This document shows, piece by piece, positions 41,737-49,929 of a DNA stretch of 64,000 nucleotides. Within the stretch, counting starts at the first letter, position 1, and each line of letters starts with the position of its first letter. Source of the DNA: CAVZBW01 sp963778465 (GTDB lineage Bacteria; Actinomycetota; Acidimicrobiia; Acidimicrobiales; RAAP-2); assembly GCA_963778465.1 (NCBI GenBank), contig CAVZUK010000002.1:868001-932000 (forward strand), in the 5' to 3' direction. The translations under genes and the position numbers were made by a program. The notes under the pieces were generated by a model. It had not been told where the DNA came from. It worked only from the letters and a program-made list of their open reading frames with translations, and made no database searches.

Positions 41737-43371
41737 CTAGGGGTTTCTCAACGCCGGCAGGAGGCGCTTCGCCTCGCGCTCGGCCTCGAGGATGCCCTTC
41801 AGCCGTGAGAGCGCGTCGGGGGCGGAGGAGACGCGGTTGGTCCTCTCCTCCGGATCGGTCGTCAAATTGTGGAGCTCGAACACGGGCTCGGCCGCCGCTC
41901 CGGCGAAGGGGTTCTTCGGCACCCCGTGCGCCTCGTTCCAGTCGTCCAAGCGCTCGTAGTAGTGGTTGAGCTTCCAGAGCTCGCCCGCCTCCCCGTCTCC
42001 CGTGGGCAGGGTGGCGACGACCGACTCCACGTGTGAGGGGTAGGGCACGGGTTCGTACGCCTTGCCGCTGAACATGTTCAACTCGCTCAGACCTCGTGAG
42101 ACGTCGTCCTCCGTCATGAAGTAGAGGGGGGACTCGACGTCCTCCGGTCGCTGCGAGCCCGTGATCACCGCGCTCAGGTCTCGCCCGGGAAGGTCGTGGG
42201 TCTCCGAGTGGTGCGCGGCGACCTCGTCCTTGGCCCCCTGGACGTCGATCCCGCAGAGTCCCATCAGGGTCGGAATGAGATCGACGTGGCTCGTCGGGAC
42301 GTCGATGCCGCCGGAGACGGCCGCGACGCCGGGGCCCTTCACGACGAGTGGCACTCGAATCGCCTCGTCGTAGGCGTTGTACCACTTCTGCATGAGACCG
42401 CCGTGCGCACCCAGCAGGTCGCCGTGGTCGGAGGTGAAGACGACCAGGGTGTCGTCCGCCATTCCCGACTCCTCGAGCGCGGCGAGCACCCGTCCGATGG
42501 CCCGATCGACCAACTTGAGGAGGTAGTAGTAGAGGCGACGGTACGAGGCGTCCGCCTCCTGTTCGTAGATCATCTGCTGCCACACGGAGAGGAACGCCGC
42601 CTGGCACTCCGGGCGGTCGCTCAGGGAGTCCGACTGCGACGGCGCTGCGCCGACATCGGGGACCGAGTCGTCCGGCAACGGGAGCCCGAGGATCTGCTCC
42701 CAGGCAAACCCGTTGAAGGCGATGTCGTGGGGGTTGACGAACGAGGCGACCGCCAGCCAGGGACCGTTCCGGCGCTCCTTCGAGAGCTCCGCGAACAGCT
42801 CGACGACCTGCTCTGCGAACACGCCGTCCCGGATCGACCCCGCATCCGCCTTTTCCGCCCCGTGCGGTTCCCGCCCGATCCATCCGGAGAAGCCGTAGGG
42901 ATCGAGGCGATCGGCTCTCCGGTACGCATCGACGTTCTCCGGAATGGGGACACCGTCGCCGTCGGAGGCCATGAGGCCCTCGTGCGTGCCGGGGATCAGG
43001 AGGTCTGCGTGGGAGATGTGCCACTTGCCCCGGTAGTGGGTCTCGTATCCGCCCGCTCGAAACCAATCTCCAAGAGTGGGCACGGCGTCGGGATCGAGCC
43101 AGTTCATTGCCGGGTCGGTGTTGGCCTTGGCGGCACCGTCGGTCTGCGAGGCTCCGTGGAGCGAAGGGTACTGACCGGTGAAGAGCGTTGCCCGGCTGGG
43201 GAGGCAGGCGGTGGATCCGGCGTAGTGACGGTGGAACTGCAGGCCGCCTTCGAAGAGTGATCGCCTCGTCGGGAGCTGCTCGTGTCGGAACCTTTCGACG
43301 GCGGCAGTCTCGTAGGGCGGGGGGTAACGCTCCTCGTCCGTCATGATGAACAGGACGTTCGGGCGATCCAT
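41737..43371 (-). CDS. Arylsulfatase-type sulfatase
   Basis: The 544-residue product is a type-I sulfatase: 'MDRPNVLFIMTDEERYPPPY' (metal-binding Asp-Asp region) and the formylglycine motif CLPSR in STACLPSRATLFTG; the Cys needs a formylglycine-generating enzyme, not seen here. KWHISHADL, FTSDHGDLLGAHG and 'MQKWYNAYDEAIRVPLVVKG' complete the active site. There is no signal peptide, so it may be cytosolic or secreted otherwise. It hydrolyses sulfate esters. The ATG at 43371 follows AAGGGAG. The GMC oxidoreductase gene lies 112 bases upstream on the same strand. Confidence 0.9.
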   Translation of the reverse strand: MDRPNVLFIMTDEERYPPPYETAAVERFRHEQLPTRRSLFEGGLQFHRHYAGSTACLPSRATLFTGQYPSLHGASQTDGAAKANTDPAMNWLDPDAVPTLGDWFRAGGYETHYRGKWHISHADLLIPGTHEGLMASDGDGVPIPENVDAYRRADRLDPYGFSGWIGREPHGAEKADAGSIRDGVFAEQVVELFAELSKERRNGPWLAVASFVNPHDIAFNGFAWEQILGLPLPDDSVPDVGAAPSQSDSLSDRPECQAAFLSVWQQMIYEQEADASYRRLYYYLLKLVDRAIGRVLAALEESGMADDTLVVFTSDHGDLLGAHGGLMQKWYNAYDEAIRVPLVVKGPGVAAVSGGIDVPTSHVDLIPTLMGLCGIDVQGAKDEVAAHHSETHDLPGRDLSAVITGSQRPEDVESPLYFMTEDDVSRGLSELNMFSGKAYEPVPYPSHVESVVATLPTGDGEAGELWKLNHYYERLDDWNEAHGVPKNPFAGAAAEPVFELHNLTTDPEERTNRVSSAPDALSRLKGILEAEREAKRLLPALRNP

Positions 43372-43483
43372 ATGGTGCTCCCTTCCTCGTGGATCCGGCG
43401 TGGGATCCTGGCACCAGCAGACGACGTCCACCGCCTGGGTGCCATTGCTTATCGCAAAGTCGTGCGGACCGGCCGACCCTCCC

Positions 43484-45049
43484 TCAGGAGCCGAGGAGAT
43501 CGGAGGCCAGCATCGAGGCCAGGTGCTCTCCGATCATGATGGCGGTCAAGTTGGTGTTGGCGCGCGGGATCTCCGGTGCGACGGAGAGATCGATGACGCG
43601 TAGCCCGTCCGTCCCGTATACGCGGCCTCTCGGATCGACGACCCCGCCGGATTCCGGCGAACCGAAGGGGCAGGTGGACGAGGCGTGTGCCGAGCCGTCG
43701 ACGGCCGAGAGGATCCAGTCGTCGACCTCCGAGGCCGACATCCGCAGGAGCTGCGCGAGCGGCGTCCCATCGAGGCCTGCCGGCTCGTCGTGCCGGAGGG
43801 CCCGAAAGGCGGGGTGGCCGAGCATCTCGGCGGCCCAGGCGACGGCGTGGCGCAAGCGTGCTCTGTCAATTCCGTCCTCGGCCAGGCGCATCTCGATGTG
43901 CGGATCGGCCTCGGGGTCGACCGAGCGTATCTCCACCGACCCGCGGCCGTTGGTCTGGTTGACCCAGGTCCCGAGCGAGGCCAGGCCCGGCGTGGCGGGT
44001 GAGGGTTCGTAGACGATCGCCATCATGTCGTCGTCCAGGGCGTCAGGTTCGCCGCTGGAGAAGCGCACCACGGCATTGGTGTGACGCGCGTTCGCGCCGC
44101 GGCGGAGATTCTCGTCGACCGCAAAGGTGAACACGACGCTGGGATGCTCCTGGAACGTGGCGCCGACGGGGAGATCGGACACCACCTCGATCCCCAGCCC
44201 GGCAAGATGGTCGGCCGGACCGATCCCGGAACGCTGCAGGATGCCGGGTGTGTGCACGGCGCCAGCCGACACCACGACCTCGTCGGCCCACAGCGATTGC
44301 CACTCCCCCCCGAGACGCACGCGGACGCCGACGGCGCGGCCTGCCCGGACGAGGATCCTGTCCACCAGCGCGTCGCCGAGCACGGTGAGGTTCCGACGGG
44401 CACGTGCGGGTTCGAGGTAACCCTCGTTGGTGCCGACCCGGAACCCGTCGCGGGCGTTGAAGGGAAAGATGGAGACGCCGGTCGCCGCCGGTTGGTTTGA
44501 GTCCGGCGTCCAGGGGCTCCCGATCGCCATCGCGGCGTCCCGGAAGGCCAGATCGAGCACGCCCCAGTCCTCGAGGGGGCCGCGGGCGATCGGGATCGGC
44601 CCGGCGTCCCCGTGGTAGGGAAGGGTCCCCAGGTCGAGGTCGTCCTCGAGCCGGTTGAACGACGGCAGGACCTCGTCGGCCGACCACCCGAGGGCCCCAC
44701 GGGCCACCCACCGGTCGAAGTCCCGGAGAGGTGGGCGAATGGCCGCCTGGCCGTTGACCGAGGAGCTGCCACCCACCCCCCTCCCACGGACGTACGGAGC
44801 GATGTCACGCCCCGACGAGCGCCGGGCCGTGAGCGCGGTCCACTGGAACTGGGGGAACCGATCCCGATCCAGGATCCCGGTCCAGTGACCCTTTTGCATC
44901 TCGGCTGGGGCATCCACGGCGATGTAGTCGGGTCCAGCCTCCAGGAGGGCGACGGCGAGCGCACCGCTCTCGGTCAACCTCGAGGCGACCACCGCACCGG
45001 CCGATCCGGCGCCGACCACGATCATGTCGAAATGCGTCTGCTCGGTCAT
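43484..45049 (-). CDS. GMC-family FAD oxidoreductase
   Basis: The 521-residue flavoenzyme has the N-terminal dinucleotide fold VVGAGSAGAVVASRL at 11-25, GRGVGGSSSVNGQ (GMC signature 1), SAGAVHTPGILQRSGIG (signature 2) and the C-terminal catalytic region with His in DGSAHASSTCPFG and the last pair Asn in RANTNLTAIMIGEH. Family members oxidise alcohols such as choline, cholesterol-like or aryl alcohols. The usual 'HPVGTCRMG' is changed to 'HASSTCPFG', so a Ser replaces Gly in that loop. The ATG at 45049 is preceded by AAGGTGGGG. Confidence 0.89.
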   Translation of the reverse strand: MTEQTHFDMIVVGAGSAGAVVASRLTESGALAVALLEAGPDYIAVDAPAEMQKGHWTGILDRDRFPQFQWTALTARRSSGRDIAPYVRGRGVGGSSSVNGQAAIRPPLRDFDRWVARGALGWSADEVLPSFNRLEDDLDLGTLPYHGDAGPIPIARGPLEDWGVLDLAFRDAAMAIGSPWTPDSNQPAATGVSIFPFNARDGFRVGTNEGYLEPARARRNLTVLGDALVDRILVRAGRAVGVRVRLGGEWQSLWADEVVVSAGAVHTPGILQRSGIGPADHLAGLGIEVVSDLPVGATFQEHPSVVFTFAVDENLRRGANARHTNAVVRFSSGEPDALDDDMMAIVYEPSPATPGLASLGTWVNQTNGRGSVEIRSVDPEADPHIEMRLAEDGIDRARLRHAVAWAAEMLGHPAFRALRHDEPAGLDGTPLAQLLRMSASEVDDWILSAVDGSAHASSTCPFGSPESGGVVDPRGRVYGTDGLRVIDLSVAPEIPRANTNLTAIMIGEHLASMLASDLLGS

Positions 45050-45065
45050 GGTGGTCCCCACCTTC

Positions 45066-45588
45066 TCACGATGGCCGCAGCCTCCCACCAAGGTCGCATG
45101 CTCGGGAATCTGCGGGGGCCATCGAGCGAGCGAGCTCTGCGAGCAGGCACCGCAGCTCCAGGCGGGCGAGCGTGGCTCCGAGGCAGAAGTGCACGCCGAC
45201 GCGCAACGACAGGTGCGAGCGGTCGGCCGCCGAGAGGTGTCGAAGACGTCGCCGGAGCCTGCGGCCACGAAGTCCGTGACCAAGTGGCTGGTGCTCCGGC
45301 GGGTCGGTGTAGGAGAGGGCGTGTTGACCCTGCTCGTCCGAGCCGGCCGGCAGGCGGGTGGGCTCGTTCGGCTCGATGGTCATGCCCTTGGCGTTGATCA
45401 GCTCCGATGGGCGCAGCAACGTGTCGTGGACGTCGTCGCAGCGGGTGAGGACCCAAAGCCCGGGTGGCGATCCGTGGCGGGATGCCGCCACACCGGCGAG
45501 TCGCGCCGGGAGGGCGGCGAGGAAGGCGTGCGGCGGGCCGTCGACGAAGGTGGAGGGGTCGGTGAGGTCGACCGCACCGGTCAGGAGC
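45066..45588 (-). pseudogene. Cytochrome P450 relic with internal deletion and frameshifts
   Basis: The minus strand gives the start of a P450 (VDLTDPSTFVDGPPHAFLAA, 'GLWVLTRCDDVHDTLLRPSE', TDPPEHQPLG) and then, within about 45 codons, the heme-binding end (GVHFCLGATLARLELRCLLA). About 250 residues including the I-helix and ExxR are missing, and the short piece between the halves continues in other frames (VTDFVAAGSGDVFDT). It is a decayed P450, sited between the GMC gene and the quinone reductase gene. The remaining P450s cannot be its exact donor from what I can see. Confidence 0.82.
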
Positions 45589-46624
45589 CGATGCGCACGA
45601 CCACGCGGCCCATCGTGCGGCGCTGGGCGAGGTCGGTCAGCGCAGCGGGCACGTCGCCGAACGCCACGCACCGCTCCACCGCTGGACGGTACTTGCCCGC
45701 CTCGAGGAGCGCGATGAGGGCGGCATGGGTCTCGTCGTGGATACGGCGCATCTGCTCCCGCGGGTAGCTGCCGAGCGTGGCGCCGACGAGGGTGTAGTTG
45801 TACATGTAGAAGTGAGGGTCGTGGGGTATCAGCGTGCCGGCGTGCCCGCACAGGACGTGGCGCCCGTCCGGCGCGAGCAGGGCTCTCGCGGCAGCGCCCA
45901 TCTCGCCCTGCACCGGGTCGAGGATCGCCTCGACGCCACTTCCGTGGGTGCGTTCCCGGACGGCCTCCACGAAGTCGTCCGCCGAGTGGTCGACGCCCTC
46001 CGCGCCGAGCCGCTCGCAGAAGGCGACCTTGTCCGGGCCGCCGACGACCGCGATGACCCGTGCCCCCTGCGCGACGCAGAGCTGCACGATCGCCGATCCG
46101 AGCCCCCCCGCTGCGCCGAGCACCACGACGGTCTCCCCGGCGCGGACCTGTCCGCGGCGGATGGCCGCGTGGTACCCGGTGTGCGCCGGGATCAGAAAGC
46201 CCGCCGCCTCCTCGTCGCTCAGCCCGGCCGGGACCTCGACGATCTGGGAGATCCCGACGGCCTTCTCGGCGAGGCTTCCCCAGGGCTGCATCGTGATGGC
46301 CGCCACACGCTTGCCGAGCAGGTTCCGGCGCCCGGGCGCCGCCTCGACCACCGTGCCGACGCCCTCCTGCCCGGCGACGTACGGCCGCTCGACCCATACC
46401 GGGTACGTCCCACGCGCCGTCGTCACGTCGGGCAGTGCGAGCGCCGCCACCGACATGTCGAGGAGGACCCAGTCGGTGAAGGGCTCGCGGCCCTCCGAGA
46501 GCGGTACCCACCCGGCAAGGTCCATCGACATCCCGAGGAGCTCGGACGGGGTCGGGGGCTCCAGCTCCTCGCGGACGACCACGTCGGCCGGTTCACCCAC
46601 GCCGTGGACTCGCCATGCCTGCAT
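45581..46624 (-). CDS. Quinone-reductase-like medium-chain dehydrogenase
   Basis: The 347-residue product has the GroES-like and Rossmann parts of quinone reductases: MQAWRVHGVGEPADVVVREE, GTYPVWVERPYVAGQEGVGT, VVLGAAGGLGSAIVQLCVAQ and 'RHVLCGHAGTLIPHDPHFYM'. It resembles the operon enzyme at 23099. An insert of about 25 residues follows 'PPTPSELLG'. The ATG at 46624 has GGGGGAGGCGC upstream. It diverges from an IclR gene, and the P450 relic follows it on the same strand. The control region of 70 bases carries a direct repeat, so the IclR protein is the likely regulator. Confidence 0.87.
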   Translation of the reverse strand: MQAWRVHGVGEPADVVVREELEPPTPSELLGMSMDLAGWVPLSEGREPFTDWVLLDMSVAALALPDVTTARGTYPVWVERPYVAGQEGVGTVVEAAPGRRNLLGKRVAAITMQPWGSLAEKAVGISQIVEVPAGLSDEEAAGFLIPAHTGYHAAIRRGQVRAGETVVVLGAAGGLGSAIVQLCVAQGARVIAVVGGPDKVAFCERLGAEGVDHSADDFVEAVRERTHGSGVEAILDPVQGEMGAAARALLAPDGRHVLCGHAGTLIPHDPHFYMYNYTLVGATLGSYPREQMRRIHDETHAALIALLEAGKYRPAVERCVAFGDVPAALTDLAQRRTMGRVVVRIGS

Positions 46625-46650
46625 TGCGCCTCCCCCAAGTGGTCAATTGC

Positions 46651-46685
46651 CGGTTATTCGGCGCCAAAGGCTGGATATTCGGTAC
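46651..46685. promoter_or_regulatory. Direct repeats, probable IclR operator
   Basis: GGTTATTCGGCGCC at 46651-46664 and GGATATTCGGTACC at 46672-46685 share 11 of 14 bases and are 21 bases apart (two helix turns). They lie in the 70-base gap between the quinone-reductase start and the IclR start. Confidence 0.6.
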
Positions 46686-46694
46686 CGTAGGTCG

Positions 46695-47567
46695 GTGTCC
46701 GATCAGGGTCAAACGACGGCGTCGCCCCCCACCGACCGCGTCGTCGCCGTCGTCCAGCGACTCCTCGAGGCCGAGAACCCGCTTCGGCTCAGCGACCTCG
46801 CCGCGCCGCTGGGCATCACCCGATCGACCTGCAGCGCCGTCCTCGCCAGCCTCGAAGGGCACGGTTGGGTCGAGCGCGAGGCCGACGGCCGCTACCGACC
46901 CGGTGCGGGTCTCATACCGGTCGCCAATGCCATTCGAGCCCGTCTCCCGGTCCTGCCGCTCGCCGGCACGTTGTTGCGTGACCTCGTATCCGACACCGGC
47001 GCCGAGGGGGCGAGCCTCAGCCGTGTCGACATCACCTCGACGGTGGTTGCCGCCTCGGTCGGGCCGGACGGGCTCGCGGACGTGGGCTCTGCACTGCGCC
47101 TGCCGATCTTCCCGCCTTTCGGGCCCGTGGTGGTCGCGTTCCGTCCGGAGGAGGCCCGTCGTCGCTGGCTAGAAACGGTCACCGACACGACGGTCCGCGA
47201 CCATCTCGCCGAGTTCCTGGCCACGATCCGCCGCCGGCGGGTCGGCATCTGGCGGCTCGACCACGACGTCCACCGCCTGATCGAGGCGCTCGGTGGTGCG
47301 CAGTTGGACGAACGCACGGCCGCCCTCTTCCTCACGGCTGGACGATCGGGCTACCTCGACGACGAGCTCTCCGGGAATGGCCCGTTCCCGGTGTCCTACA
47401 TGGCGGCGCCGGTCTTCGACGCCGATGGTGGTCCGTGCTTCGAGCTGGAGCTCCACCTCGTTCGCGCCGCCGTGCCACAGCGCGAGTTCGACGACATCAC
47501 GCGACGGCTCGGTTCGACGGCCGAGAGGCTGACCCGGGCATGCGGCGGGGTTCCGCCACGCATCTAG
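46695..47567 (+). CDS. IclR-family transcriptional regulator
   Basis: The 290-residue protein starts with a GTG at 46695. Its front half is an IclR winged helix ('RVVAVVQRLLEAENPLRLSD', LAAPLGITRSTCSAVLASLE, GHGWVEREADGRYRPGAGL) and the rest is an IclR effector domain ('ASLSRVDITSTVVAASVG', 'ALRLPIFPPFGPVVVAF'). IclR proteins usually control catabolic genes with an aromatic or acid effector. It diverges from the quinone reductase and is followed by a P450 gene 98 bases downstream, which may be part of its regulon. Confidence 0.88.
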   Translation: MSDQGQTTASPPTDRVVAVVQRLLEAENPLRLSDLAAPLGITRSTCSAVLASLEGHGWVEREADGRYRPGAGLIPVANAIRARLPVLPLAGTLLRDLVSDTGAEGASLSRVDITSTVVAASVGPDGLADVGSALRLPIFPPFGPVVVAFRPEEARRRWLETVTDTTVRDHLAEFLATIRRRRVGIWRLDHDVHRLIEALGGAQLDERTAALFLTAGRSGYLDDELSGNGPFPVSYMAAPVFDADGGPCFELELHLVRAAVPQREFDDITRRLGSTAERLTRACGGVPPRI

Positions 47568-47664
47568 GAGCGCCGGCCGGGTGCGAGTGCCTCGAGCCCG
47601 AACCCGACGAGTCCGGGTTCGGCCCTCCTGGCGGGACCGCAAGGTCCGCGCGAGGCTTCCCAGG

Positions 47665-48918
47665 GTGACGACGCTCGCGAATGCCACCGACTCGGACATC
47701 GGCCGGATCTTCGCCGATCCCGCCGCATACGCCGATCCGGTCGCATGGCATGCCACCGCCGCTCGGCTGCGGCGTGAGATGCCCATCGCAATGGTCCGGC
47801 TGCCCGACTACCCGGACTTCTGGGCCATCACCAAGCATGCGGATGTGATGGAGATCGAACGCAATTCGGAGATCTTCACGAACGAGCCGGTGCCGGCGCT
47901 CACCACGCGCAAGGATCTCCAGCGCAACGCGTCCCAATCGACGCCCGTCAAGAGCCTCGTCCAGATGGACGGCGAAGAGCACAAGGCGCATCGCCAACTC
48001 GTCAACGACTGGTTCAAGCCCGGCAACGTCAAGCGCATGTCCGACCGCGTCGACGAGCTTGCCCGGCGGTACGTGGACGAGATGGCGGCACGGGGAGGGC
48101 AGTGCGACTTCGCCAGGGACATCGCGATGCACTTCCCGCTCGAGGTGATCCTGTCGATCCTGGGGTTGCCCGAGGACGACTACGACAAGATGCTCAAGCT
48201 CACCCAGGAGCTCTTCGGCGCCGAGGACCCCGACATCGGACGTGCCGGAGAGGACCAGACGATCCTCGAGGTGATGCTCGACTTCGTCGCCTACTTCACG
48301 GAGCTGGCCAACGACCGCCGGACTCACCCGTCGGGCGATCTGGCGAGCGTCATCGCCAACGCCGAGCTCGGCGGTGAGCCCATCCCCGACATGGACGTGT
48401 TCGGGTTCTATCTGATCATCGCGACCGCAGGTCACGACACGACGTCCAACTCGATCGCGGGCGGGCTGCTCGCACTGATGGAGCACCGTGATCAGCTCGA
48501 GCTCCTGCAGGCGAAGCCGGAGCTCATCGACGGCGCCGCGGACGAGCTCATCCGCTACGTCTCCCCGGTCAAGCACTTCATCCGCACGTGCCGGGCACCC
48601 TTCACGTTGCGGGACGTGGTGTTCCAGCCCGGCGACCTGACCCTGCTCTCCTACGCGTCGGCCAACCGCGACGACGAGGTCTTCGAGGACCCGTTCCGCC
48701 TCGACGTGACCCGGCCCAACGCATCGAGCCATCTCGCGTTCGGTTTCGGCCGGCATTTCTGCCTCGGGGCGCACCTCGCCCGCATGGAGATCCGTGCCAT
48801 GTTCCGCGAGCTCCTCGGACGGCTCGAGTCGATCGAGCCCGACGGCGAGCCGACGTTCGTGCGGTCCCGGCTCGTGAGCGGTCCGAAGACGCTGCCGGTC
48901 CGCTACGAGCTCCGGTAG
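47665..48918 (+). CDS. Cytochrome P450 (fourth intact)
   Basis: The 417-residue P450 starts with GTG at 47665. It has the I-helix TAGHDTTSN, an ADELIRY variant of the ExxR K-helix (E-L-I-R), the AFGFGRHFCLGAHLARME heme loop and the typical 'MDGEEHKAHRQLVNDWFKPG' segment. The sequence 'SSHLAFGFGRHFCLGAHLAR' is of the actinomycete CYP class that acts on terpenoids or aliphatics (for example linalool- or cineole-type); the exact family is not determined. It lies in the same direction as the IclR gene. Confidence 0.9.
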   Translation: MTTLANATDSDIGRIFADPAAYADPVAWHATAARLRREMPIAMVRLPDYPDFWAITKHADVMEIERNSEIFTNEPVPALTTRKDLQRNASQSTPVKSLVQMDGEEHKAHRQLVNDWFKPGNVKRMSDRVDELARRYVDEMAARGGQCDFARDIAMHFPLEVILSILGLPEDDYDKMLKLTQELFGAEDPDIGRAGEDQTILEVMLDFVAYFTELANDRRTHPSGDLASVIANAELGGEPIPDMDVFGFYLIIATAGHDTTSNSIAGGLLALMEHRDQLELLQAKPELIDGAADELIRYVSPVKHFIRTCRAPFTLRDVVFQPGDLTLLSYASANRDDEVFEDPFRLDVTRPNASSHLAFGFGRHFCLGAHLARMEIRAMFRELLGRLESIEPDGEPTFVRSRLVSGPKTLPVRYELR

Positions 48919-48958
48919 GGACGTGGGCGGGCGATCTCGAGGTCCGTAGGATTGGACC

Positions 48959-49846
48959 GTGCTCCGGCTCCTGCTCGACACGTCGGTCTGGATCAACATC
49001 GCCAAGAGCCGGAGCGGGCAACGAAGAGTGGTCCCGCTGCGCACGCTGCAATTCGAAGACCGGCTGGAGCTGCTCGTGCCCTCCGTCGTGGTCGACGAAT
49101 TCGAGCGCAACCGTCCTCGCACCGACCAAGCGGTGACGACCGCGGTCTTGGACCGGCTCCGCCAGGTGCGAATGGACCGGCACGAAAACGGCGGGGACGC
49201 GCGATCGTCGTGGCTCGATGACGTGACAGACCAGATTCCGATGGTCAGCAGCGCCACTCTGCGGAACTTCTCCGATATCAGCGATCTGCTGCGCGAGGGC
49301 ACCCGGTTGGAGCCGTCGAAGGAGGAATTCGAGGCGGTGGTCCAACGAGGCATCACGAAGCGGGCCCCGTTTCATCACAAGACCAACGCTTCGGCCGACG
49401 CCCTCATCATCGAGCTCTACGGAGCCGCCGTCCGCGATCCGGCGCACGGGGACGACGTCCATTGCTTTGCGACCTCCAACCATCTGGACTTCTCGTCGTC
49501 CGAGGGTGACCGCCGTGAGCCGCACCCGGACCTTGCCGACTTCTTTGCCGACCCTCGCTCCGAGTACGCCTACGGAGTGGAGGCGCTCGAGGACGTCCTG
49601 GTCAGGTACCTTGGTACGGGCTTCACGCACGAGGACGAGGAAATGGAGACCCCGCGCGAGGAGCCCAGGACCCTGGCAGAGATCCTGGCGGCGGAGCGCG
49701 ACCTGGTCGACCGAGCCCGGTGTGGAGCAGATGGCTCGGACGGGTGGAGCGCCGGTTTCGTCGACGGCAAGCTCTCGGCGCTGCGCTGGGTTCTCGGGAG
49801 CGAGCGGGATCTCAACGATCGACCCGGTCCGAGTGCAGGTGGATGA
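48959..49846 (+). CDS. PIN-domain-containing protein (DUF4935-like)
   Basis: The 295-residue product starts with GTG at 48959. Its first 175 residues are a PIN-like nuclease fold: LRLLLDTSVWINI (Asp at position 7), 'LVPSVVVDEFERNRP', NASADALIIELYGAA and DDVHCFATSNHLDFSSSEGD, giving the conserved acidic cluster. The tail (about 200-295) is charged, with a helix 'EPRTLAEILAAERDLVDRAR'. No antitoxin gene is next to it, so a classic toxin-antitoxin pair is not supported. A housekeeping or defence RNase is possible. Confidence 0.77.
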   Translation: MLRLLLDTSVWINIAKSRSGQRRVVPLRTLQFEDRLELLVPSVVVDEFERNRPRTDQAVTTAVLDRLRQVRMDRHENGGDARSSWLDDVTDQIPMVSSATLRNFSDISDLLREGTRLEPSKEEFEAVVQRGITKRAPFHHKTNASADALIIELYGAAVRDPAHGDDVHCFATSNHLDFSSSEGDRREPHPDLADFFADPRSEYAYGVEALEDVLVRYLGTGFTHEDEEMETPREEPRTLAEILAAERDLVDRARCGADGSDGWSAGFVDGKLSALRWVLGSERDLNDRPGPSAGG

Positions 49847-49929
49847 TGGGATCGCAATGGCCTGCGATGGACAACGGGGTGATCGTCGCGTACCCTCCGC
49901 CTAAAGAGGGCGGATCCGCGGGGTAGCCA

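Noticed and set aside
41700..41740. Possible terminator between the beta-helix and sulfatase genes
   Set aside because: The GC-rich inverted pieces are short and not followed by a T-run in either direction; not convincing.
14253..48918. P450-rich region as a secondary-metabolite cluster
   Set aside because: No polyketide, peptide or terpene synthase is present; the neighbours are catabolic.
48959..49846. PIN protein as a toxin of a toxin-antitoxin pair
   Set aside because: It is twice the usual toxin length and has no small antitoxin gene beside it.
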